Assembly (NCBI GenBank): GCA_013054445.1
Contig: JAAMPI010001279.1
Location: 1 to 16,573, forward strand
Reading direction: 5' to 3'
DNA: 16,573 nt
Origin: Cudoniella acicularis
Taxonomy: Eukaryota > Ascomycota > Leotiomycetes > Helotiales > Helotiaceae
The translations under genes were made by a program, and so were the position numbers. Shown here piece by piece: positions 9,701 through 16,573 of the stretch. Position 1 is the stretch's first letter; the number at the start of each line of letters is the position of its first letter. The notes under the pieces are model-generated. The model saw nothing but the letters and a program-made list of their open reading frames with translations, had not been told where the DNA came from and ran no database searches.

Positions 9701-10197
9701 AGGTAAACTCCAACTGGTAGAATAGGGATATCCAAGTCCTCTCCTAGCGCGAGAAGCTTTGGTAATCGAGATGATTGTGCCATCAAAACGCCTTTGTAAG
9801 AATTCAAAACGGCCTTCTTATCGACGAACTCCATGGCCTTGCGGCGACATCTTTTATTGTCGGAGATGAACAAAATCGTGGGGCTTGATGAAGTTGGTTT
9901 GCGCCCCACCATGAACATCACAACAAGAAGCTCAGGGTCTCCAGCTTCCAGATGATCTAGTTGACCTTGGAGAAGATCTATCACAGCTCCTGACGCTTCT
10001 TTCCACATACGATCAGCAGGGCCGTTTTCCGCAAGTGTCCAGCATTTGTACCGGCCCCAGAAATCAAGAGCCGCACATCGTACCCCGATAGAGAGCTCCG
10101 GCTGAGGCCATCGATCCTGAGGCTTGACTTGCCAGGAAAACTTTGTTGTCTTTGCTACCGCATTGGCAGTCGTAGTTGATGATGGAGGCAGCGACAT
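6765..10197 (-). CDS. Chymotrypsin-fold-like protein with a C-terminal retropepsin-like domain, 6 exons, about 1045 aa
   Basis: The name comes from motif reading; the protein's function is unknown. Exons: 10197-9432, 9381-9250, 9200-8850, 8795-8290, 8210-6929, 6865-6765. Introns are 50, 49, 54, 79 and 63 nt, with GT...AG ends; together they give one frame of 1046 codons including the stop. The peptidase-like part has the expected order: His in TTAHAF (codon at 9573-9571), Asp in GSDWALIAV (9111-9109), then DGDCGSWV with Cys (8784-8782) where serine proteases have Ser, followed by a GDVYGHIVSG strand. A Ser/Asp/Glu-rich linker follows His. After the peptidase part come short TEIPSTE repeats, a basic patch, duplicated polar units and a retropepsin-like region: EIGFDDNLIS (7268-7239) and VLGKDYW (7028-7008). 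The usual D-T/S-G is replaced by E-I-G. Weakest points are intron 2 (donor GTATGA, acceptor AAG) and intron 5. If intron 5 is retained, the protein ends at 6876 with a hydrophobic tail. It could be two genes, but a phase-0 intron joins the halves cleanly and the second half lacks an early ATG. Confidence 0.65.
7413..7853 (-). repeat. Intragenic direct repeats in the linker of the protease-like gene
   Basis: Two long units, 7787-7623 and 7586-7413, encode related polar segments sharing N-N-S-(G/S)-S, the words LPANSYP and PLI, and VSIA. The DNA words match about 200 bp apart (for example AGGGTAAGAGTTGGCTGG near 7492 and 7695 on the plus strand). A third, partial unit at about 7853-7800 keeps only the first part (NNSGSK, then QPSG). 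The offset of about 67 codons keeps the frame, so unit number could vary between strains without breaking the protein. Confidence 0.8.
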
Positions 10198-10528
10198 CTG
10201 TTGACTGATAGATGGGCTGCCATCAGACTCTTAAGCACGGAATTGTTTGATTCCAAAATTTTGCGCAAAACATGTCGTGTGGTTTTTCGGGAGGTCTTCC
10301 CCAACATCCGACCTGTCACATGTCCCTACCAGTATTTGGGGCAACAAGGCTCGTTCCTCATTCGCTTCTTCATGGACGATGGCCGGGGCTGTGTGAAGCA
10401 CGAAGTTGAGCCGAAGGCCAGTCAATCTGAATCTAGTGGCTGTGCATGCAGCCCATTTTTGAATGGAAGCCTACCTGATCCAAGGCAACTGAAGCTTAAT
10501 AGCTTATTTCTTAAACAAGTCGTTCGGA
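10198..10528. promoter_or_regulatory. 331-bp divergent intergenic region, probable bidirectional promoter
   Basis: The start codons of the minus-strand protease-like gene (10197) and the plus-strand membrane-protein gene (10529) face away from each other across this stretch. Open frames inside it overlap both genes out of phase and do not look coding. I see no clear TATA box or palindromic site. Confidence 0.45.
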
Positions 10529-11636
10529 ATGGACTCGCGCACGTTTCCGCTGTCAGAAGGAACGAAACGAGTGCTGCTGACCACAATGCTCGGGCTCCAA
10601 TCTAAAGAGTTCGTGGATGATAGCTATTTCGCTTACTACCAAAGGCTAGTAGAGGGGAGCAGAGCGAACAGCCTGAAAAGTTGTCATCGTGAAATCGCCA
10701 ATCTCGTTGTCCCTTTCAGACAACCAGCAGCAACGCGAAGAGAAATTGAAGAACTACTAAGGCTACGCCTCTCGAATTCCGAATTAGAGGACGTCGAAGG
10801 AATTTTCGACGATGCCGTTAACCTTGCAGTCCGGCTGTTGCTGATGATGCGAACGGGAAACATTGTGACTAGTGGCAGCCTGATTACTCTCTCAAGAGAA
10901 ACTAAAGTTGATTGGAAGGAGGGAACGATCGTTGAATTCGTGAAACGGCATTTCGTGCACCAAAATGCCATAGATGAGCGTGTTAAGTTTGAGAGAATCT
11001 TCAACGCGAGAAATCTTGAGCGTATTGGTGGTGTTGAGGTGAGGTGGACTTGTAACCTTGCGGACCACTTGAGGATGCTAGACGATGATCAAGCCGTGGA
11101 AATTTTCCACTACGCTTCCTTCCTAAGACTTCATGAAAAGAGGTGAGTTGGAGTCGATTGGTTAATATCTCGAGTACTGACCTTCACCAAGTCCAATTCT
11201 CCCTCCAGCTCTCATCGACGAGACTCTCCGAACCCTTGCACTCCTCCTCCCCGAGCACGATCACGAAGTCGAGAAGTGGTTCTGCACCCACCAAACCAAG
11301 CTCCAGAAGCGAGGAAAACTGCCACTAGATGCAACAGCACGAGAATGCGGCCAGCTGAAAGTCGAAGAGCGACAGATTGATAACTTCGAATACTGGCATG
11401 ACCGACTTGTGATTTTGAAGCAGGTATTTGATGAAGCCGAACCGAATAGTGTGAGGCAGTGGTGGTGCGATCGAAGGAAGAGGGTGCAGTGGTATACGTT
11501 TTGGGTGGCGGCGATTGTGCTGGCGTTGACGATTGTTTTTGGGTTGGTCCAATGTGTGGAAGGTGCGTTGCAGGTGTGGTTGGCTTGGTTGCAGTGGAAG
11601 TCTTCAAGTCCAGTGACCCCCGTTGGGGGGAATTAG
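10529..11636 (+). CDS. Uncharacterised fungal protein with one C-terminal transmembrane segment, 352 aa, 2 exons
   Basis: I recognise a fungal hypothetical-protein type but no named domain. Exon 1 is 10529-11142 and exon 2 is 11192-11636. The 49-nt intron has donor GTGAGT, branch sequence CTGAC at about 11176-11180 and acceptor CAAG. Splicing is phase 2 and yields an S-P-I-L-P-P-A-L-I-D-E-T junction, which reads as a natural helix start. A CAG acceptor 15 nt downstream would break the frame. Residues 1-200 look helical and charged (EIEELLRLRLS near 72-82; LDDDQAVEIFHYASFLR near 184-200). After the junction come TLRTLALLLP, then a WWCDRRKRVQWYTFW motif (295-309) leading into a single hydrophobic segment (about 306-326) and a short tail. 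With a basic patch just before the segment, the large N-terminal part would stay cytosolic (inference). The ATG is the first in frame after an upstream stop. The gene is divergent from the protease-like gene. Confidence 0.8.
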
Positions 11637-12000
11637 GAATAAATTAACTGTGTATGCTTCGTACCTACAGATGAGCCAGTCAATAAGCCAAGGAAATCAG
11701 CAAGTGCAATTTCAAAAACGTGTATCTAGCTACAAATTATAACATTAATACCATGGGAGCCCTTCCATGCAACTCTGCTATCAGGGAGAGACAGCCAAAA
11801 ACAAATTTCCATCATGGAAGGCCGCAGATTCACTAAGAACAAATCGGAATTAAAAGGAGCTACCACAAGTAGGCCAGCGAGTCCCCATAAAACCCTTATT
11901 TGGAAAGTAACAGGATCAATATTCATCTTCCCCCCACAAAATATTCCCCATATATATATATATCAAGCCTGGTATATCATCCGTCGCGGTAAACGCGGTA
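11637..12000. other. Spacer downstream of the membrane-protein gene
   Basis: Probably 3' UTR and spacer. A short (TA)n tract lies at about 11950-11962. I see nothing else. Confidence 0.4.
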
Positions 12001-12221
12001 CTAAACGACGTCCACGAACTCGCGATTTGTGACGCGTCCAAGACGGAAGGCTGTTTCTTCTCTGCTGTAGACGTCTACGTAAAGCCACCTGCGATAAACG
12101 AGAGTGTACATGTCTGACCGGCTTGTAGAGGTGCTGTTATTTGCTGCACGGTGATGCATGTCCCGCAGTTTACTGGGATAGCTGGGGTGGAATATCCGCA
12201 GTGTGGAGGATCCATGTGGAG
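12001..12221 (-). pseudogene. Possible broken fragment of a small Cys-rich protein
   Basis: Read on the minus strand, two frames look protein-like in succession. From about 12217 one frame encodes a Cys-patterned stretch (HCGYSTP, VNCGTC, AGQTCTLSFIAGGF) and stops at a TAG near 12078-12076. The overlapping frame then carries YVDVYSREETAFRLGR to the stop at 12003-12001. One extra T in the TTT run just before the switch would join them. A possible 3' splice acceptor (CCCTTTAG) precedes the first frame, so an upstream exon may exist, but I could not find a convincing one. No family is recognised. It could also be chance. Confidence 0.3.
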
Positions 12222-12299
12222 CTAAAGGGATCTGTGCATATGGCAAGCACACATCTCCATCATTTCAAGAAATTCAACACATATCAATCATGAAACTCT

Positions 12300-12420
12300 C
12301 ATTGAAACCGATGGGGGATGACAGGTCGTGCAAAATCGAGGAAAGAAATGCGATGACACTAGAAGACCCGAATAAGTGCAAATGCACCTCGGTCGCAAAC
12401 ACTCAGGTAAAATGGTACTG
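12300..12420. repeat. Diverged repeat block, copy 1
   Basis: It shares words in the same order with 13395-13550: GACAGGTCG, then AAATCGAG and AAATGCGA, then a CACCTCGGTCGCAAA-like word, then AAAATGG. Copy 2 is longer in the middle. No coding function is evident. Homology is judged by eye and is modest. Confidence 0.4.
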
Positions 12421-12791
12421 AGCATACATAGCAGGCTCGCGTGGGCACTTTGCAGCTTTAATGTGGTACTTGCCACTGAATCACGAGGCTCGTGTGCCGT
12501 AACTTCCTCATCAGCCGTCCAACGAAGACCAGGTAGGTATCGTGAGTCCGTAGCTAGAATTCCATCTGCACCCGATGAAACTTTCCGCCTCAGGACTTGA
12601 CTGCTTCTTTTAGAACAATCTCGTTCGTATTTGCCTGGACACTTCGCAAATCGCACAACATCGACCAGCTGAACAAAAGATTTACTGGCAGACTTCTCAC
12701 GATGGAATACAAGATCGTGCCCTTCATACGGGAGTTCCAATTGCACAGCTGCGAAATTTCAAAAGAAATGGCCCGAAAACCTTCGAGGGCC

Positions 12792-13193
12792 TCACCAACG
12801 GTGCGATTTGAACAGCCCTCTTTCTTTCGCGACGATATCGAAAGTTCGCGATGATACCAAAACGAAAAACGCTGCAACAGATATTCCGAACACGACCACT
12901 AGTCCATAATTTGACGAATGACGGAAGTCAGCATGTAATTCCTGCTCGAGTAGCTGGATGCTGGGAGACCGAGGTCCTTGGCCGTCTTTCGTCAGCCACG
13001 TCTGCAAAGATGACACGACAACTGAAATGGAGAACCTGATCGACTTCGCCTCAAGATACACACAAACATATGGCGAACCGGCCAGGAATATTTGGACGCA
13101 ATAGCCGATTTCCAGTTCACAATTTTGCACGGTACCTGCAGACAACGAGAAATATATTCCATATTTTGCTGGGTGGCTTGGGTAAATTCCGCC
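12792..13193 (-). other. Open frame of 133 codons without ATG, doubtful coding
   Basis: The frame is open from 13193 to the stop at 12794-12792. It includes a Cys-containing part (VQNCELEIGYC), a hydrophobic segment (YGLVVVFGISVAAFFVLV) and a basic end. No ATG opens it. An upstream minus-strand frame (13336-12992) with a good donor (GTGAGT near 13266) and a GATAG acceptor about 60 nt on hints at a spliced gene, but no donor/acceptor set joins the frames convincingly. It may be a decayed gene. Confidence 0.2.
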
Positions 13194-13394
13194 TCACACG
13201 TCAACCTATCGGAAAATTTGCAATTCAGAGGCGATCTATACCCAAAACGCAGCCAGCGAGACTCACATTGATTCCGTACCAGCGCACCGGTAGAAACGAA
13301 GAATAACGGTCGCCTCAAATAAGAACGAGGACACATCTCCTCTCGCGAAATAAGCTACAAAATCATGACATCAGGAGTGCCTCCTATGGCCCGC

Positions 13395-13550
13395 ACGCCC
13401 AAAACACGAGACAGGTCGCACAAACCAAGAGAAAAATGTGAGAGCTGAAAAATCGAGAAAACAAATGCGACGCCTCTCATCTACCGCTGCAGGCTGTGAA
13501 CTCAAACGCGCCTCAGTCGCAACCCCTTCAATAAAACGGCAAATTTTTAT
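13395..13550. repeat. Diverged repeat block, copy 2
   Basis: This is the counterpart of 12300-12420, with the same ordered words (GACAGGTCG, AAATCGAGAAAAC, AAATGCGAC, GCCTCAGTCGCAA) and an extra ~35 bp. The two copies are in the same orientation, about 1.1 kb apart. Confidence 0.4.
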
Positions 13551-14381
13551 TCAACCAAAATGAGAATCGGCAGTCACTTGAGCTGGCATAGGATGTTGTC
13601 TCGAAAAACAAGCAACCTGTTGTCCTCCTCGGGCCGTAAAAGGGGGGAAATGCACCCCTTTATATTTTCCAACGGCCAAGCAGACGCAACCCATGAGCAG
13701 AAGCTACTTTGGATCAGGGGCGGTCACGGTGAGTCGTCGTCTGCTTTCCCCGATCAAACACCAGCAACTTCGCACCAATCAGCGCAGCTAGCGAGTCACG
13801 GCCAGAGAGTTTGGCTGAACCGTCGTCTATTAGCGAGAGGACCCTTCATGCATGGCGTGGTGTGGCATTGGGACAGCTCCGCCGCGCACATGCTTCACCT
13901 ACCCGTAAATAAATCCTCAACTCATTTTTCACTTATCACATGCAATCTCACATATGCGTCCTTTTCTGCCACATGTGAAGTGAAAATAAAATACCAAGCA
14001 CGCTGCACAATACCCGGCGGTCAGAAGCAGCCAAGATGCAGGCCAGCTACCGGCAATTAATTGACTCAGGCACATGCCAGAGATCTCAAAAGACAGATAT
14101 CTCCGTTTCATTCCTTGTCACGGTCAGCGTCTCAATTTCTTACCGAGTAATTGCTGGGTCTAGGCGTGGTCCGTGGGCCCCAAAAAGGGTTGAGGAAATA
14201 AATGGGCCGGAGGGTAGGGGTCCTGGGTCCATGGTCCTGGGAGGGACGACTCCTGAACGGCAGCCACTGCCAGATTTGATAAAAGAATCCCCATGCCTTC
14301 CACATTCACTTCTTCCCTCTGAAAACCCTCCCTTTCCATTTTTTCTTTTCAATTCGATTCTCACGACGCCATCACCACAAT
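13551..14381 (+). promoter_or_regulatory. Upstream region of the desaturase gene
   Basis: A 166-codon frame at 13560-14060 has no protein-like features and is not called. The last ~80 bp before the start codon are strongly C/T-rich (about 14290-14360), as in many highly expressed fungal genes. Short GGTCCTGGG-type repeats occur at 14218-14242, and an AGGGG word (stress-element-like) at 14216-14220. Function is not shown. Confidence 0.4.
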
Positions 14382-15841
14382 ATGGCACCAAAACAGGCCC
14401 AGTCCTCCCCCAAGGGAGGTAAGCATCTCGACCTCAACGGAAATGAGTTCGAATTGCCCACCTTCACCATGAAGGAAATCCACGACGCCATTCCAGCCCA
14501 TTGCTTCAAGCCGTCGATTCTCCGCTCCATGGCATACGTTGTGCGAGATTATTTCTACCTCAGCACCCTCATCTACCTGGCCGTCACCTATATTCCCCTC
14601 CTCCCGAACGTGTATCTGCGCTTCGCCGCCTGGGTCGCCTACACCACCGTTCAAGGCTTCGTTTTCACCGGAATCTGGATCTTGGCGCACGAGTGCGGTC
14701 ATGGCGCTTTCTCGAAGAGCAAGAAGCTCAATTACACCATGGGGCTGATCATGCATTCGTTCCTCCTCGTCCCCTTCCATTCGTGGCGCCTTTCGCACTC
14801 CCAGCACCACAAGGCCACCGGAAACATTGAGAAGGACACCGCGTTTGTGCCGCATTCGAGGGAGACATGGCTGAAGAGGAACTTTGGCGAAAAGGCACAG
14901 GCGAATATGATTGAGTTCACCGAGTTGGCTGAGGATTCCCCAATTGCTTCTCTCTGGCATTGTATCATTCATCAACTTTTCGGCTGGCCTGGATATCTTC
15001 TCTTTAATTTGACAGGGCAGTCTTATGATGGTGCGACAGGAATGAAGATCAGCCATTTCTATTTCGGCGAGGATAGCGTGTTCTACAAGAAGAACGAGCT
15101 GCCATTGATTCTTCTGAGCGATATCGGTGTTGCGGTTATGATTGCGGCTTTATTTGTTGCAGGACAGGTATTCGGGAGCTGGAATGTGATTGTGCTCTGG
15201 GGTGTACCGTGGTTGTGGGTTAACAACTGGATTGGTGAGTTTGCCCATTCGCACAATTGCAATGGGGTAGAACTGACAGTATGTTCCTGAATAGTTGCCA
15301 TCACCTTCCTCCAACACACCGACGGCAGCATGCCTCACTACGACAACAAAACCTGGACCTTCGCACGCGGTGCGACCGCAACAATCGACCGCGATCTCGG
15401 CTTCATCGACACCCACCTCTTCCACGACATCATTGGCACACACGTCTGCCATCACCTTATCTCCACAATTCCCTTCTACCACGCCGGTGAAGCCTCAATC
15501 CATATCAAGAAAGTCATGGGCAAGCACTATAAAGCAGATGTTGATACTCCTTTCTGGAGCGCTTCTGGAAGAACCAAAGATCGTGCAAGTTTGTCGAGGA
15601 GAGTGCCGGACAGGAGGGAAGTGGCGTATATATGTATCGCAACTTGTATAGCCGCCAGGGCGAGACTCAACCCCAGAACTTGACAGGCGGGGAGAAGAAG
15701 AACGTGGCAGAGGCTTTGAAGCCCAGCATTTCGGTTGCGTCGGCGACGGCGATGAGTTCAGCAAGGAATTTGGATGCCAGGAGGAGACTTTCTCAATCGG
15801 CGCAGTTGAGAGCCAATCTGCCACTTTTGGCTGAGGGCTGA
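14382..15841 (+). CDS. Delta-12 (oleate) fatty acid desaturase, with an apparent one-base deletion near the C-terminus
   Basis: This is a di-iron, ER-membrane enzyme that converts oleoyl to linoleoyl chains using cytochrome b5. Exon 1 is 14382-15234. The 60-nt intron 15235-15294 has donor GTGAGT, branch CTGAC and acceptor ATAG. Exon 2 starts at 15295. All three histidine boxes are present: HECGH (residues 103-107), HSQHH (139-143) and HVCHH (334-338). Hydrophobic segments lie at about 58-75, 80-101, 124-132, 244-262 and 266-284. The raw exon-2 frame stops at 15683 (413 aa). However, family-like sequence (FWKNQRSCKFVEESAG, then YMYRN) resumes in another frame from about 15563 and runs to the stop at 15841, giving about 466 residues, near the usual length. 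One missing T in the GCTTCTGG stretch (15561-15568) explains this. The boxes all precede the break. Delta-12 is preferred over omega-3 by overall resemblance, with moderate certainty. The start context (CAATATGG) is good. Confidence 0.9.
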
Positions 15842-16573
15842 TTTGTCGTTTTCATCTTTTTTCTAGACCTTTTCTCGACTTGACCCTTTTCTAGACTCCC
15901 TCATTCGATGTCGCGTTTTCTGGGCTGATGGCTGAGCGGGAAAACTTGCTTGATAGATGGATATACCTTGCTCTGGTTTGGTTTTGTTATAGAGAAATTT
16001 TAGAGGATAGAGATTCGATTGATAGACCTTTAGAGATCTGGGCGGAAAGCGAGTCAACGAAAGTTGTAAAATGTACAGATGATGGCGTTGGCTGGATGTT
16101 TCCTGAATGGATATTGTTTCCGAATTTCCTCCGAGGATTATCAGAGCCTCTGAGATGAAATGGAATGGATACCTTCGTTTTATTTCTCCCCGAAAGAATA
16201 GAGGGGGAGATGAGATCTTTTAGATACCAATACGTTGTGTTATGTTTGCGCTCGTTAGTAAGCTGCCTTTGAGTTTTTAGAATTCAATCGGAAAATGAAA
16301 AGACAGAATTGAAATGCAAATTGATCGCTGTTTGTTACCGTGTGTATGTGTGTATTAAAGAGAAGAGACAAAGTGCGGTCTCAAGGTGTTATGATATGAT
16401 CGCTCGGTCACTTCGGTGGTACTGCTATATAAGTATGTGGTGGAAGAAAGCGGGGCAACGTCCGGAAATCCCGGTTCGTCTTGTTTGTGATGCTGTGACA
16501 TTGTGGCACCCACTTGTAGAACACATGCAGGCCGCATCGGAAGGCAGGCAGGTAGTTAGTGGGTAGGTGCGAA
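15842..16573. other. Downstream flank of the desaturase gene
   Basis: Probably 3' UTR and spacer. Small open frames here (15928-16158, 16309-16566) have no recognisable protein character. I see no RNA gene or repeat of note. Confidence 0.5.

Noticed and set aside
6876..10197. First read the protease-like locus as a pseudogene with frameshifts near 9385 and 9200
   Set aside because: Short introns 9431..9382 and 9249..9201 restore the frame with acceptable splice signals, and the total coding length is divisible by three.
10201..10605. 134-codon plus-strand frame between the divergent genes
   Set aside because: Overlaps the better-supported gene at 10529 in another frame and starts without ATG.
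13560..14060. 166-codon plus-strand open frame
   Set aside because: No recognisable domain, odd composition, and it lies in the probable promoter region of the desaturase gene.
15235..15290. Reading exon 1 of the desaturase through to the stop at 15290 (302 aa)
   Set aside because: That tail is intron sequence; the GTGAGT donor, CTGAC branch and ATAG acceptor join exon 2, which holds the third histidine box.

Overview
The window looks like nuclear DNA of a filamentous ascomycete (Pezizomycotina, perhaps Leotiomycetes; the class is a guess). The evidence is an intron-containing tRNA, short introns of about 49-79 nt with GTGAGT-type donors and CTRAY-like branch sites, fungal enzyme families, and an AT-rich block showing the sequence signature of repeat-induced point mutation (RIP).

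Layout: (1) 74-171, a tRNA-Val(UAC) gene with a 20-nt intron and a T-run terminator. (2) 694-2181 (+), nicotinate phosphoribosyltransferase, single exon, complete. (3) About 2.2-6.7 kb, a gene-free repeat block. It holds a candidate solo LTR (3226-3445), a degenerate ~80-bp tandem array (3482-3800), a strongly RIP-mutated AT-rich core (about 3900-5240, with eight scattered ambiguous bases), a second and different ~80-bp tandem array (5371-6015) and a cluster of GCTCA motifs (6470-6572). (4) 10197-6765 (-), a large gene that seems broken in raw frames but becomes one continuous 1045-codon frame with five introns. It encodes a chymotrypsin-fold-like protein with a Cys in the nucleophile position, a repeat-bearing linker, and a C-terminal retropepsin-like domain without the usual catalytic Asp. 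(5) 10529-11636 (+), divergent from it, a two-exon gene for a 352-residue protein with one C-terminal membrane segment. (6) 11.6-14.4 kb, mostly without convincing genes. It holds a possible broken Cys-rich minus-strand fragment (12001-12221) and two related non-coding blocks. (7) 14382-15841 (+), a delta-12-type membrane fatty acid desaturase with one 60-nt intron and all three histidine boxes. It has an apparent one-base deletion near the C-terminus.

The conserved metabolic genes (NAD salvage, oleate desaturation) lie at the two edges. Between them is an accessory compartment made of RIP-mutated repeats and the divergent protease-like/membrane-protein pair. That pair is the most interesting part of the window: two proteins of no assigned function, 331 bp apart, next to a transposon graveyard. 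A self/non-self or defence role is only a hypothesis. All exon structures were worked out by eye from frame, splice-site and family consistency, without transcript data.
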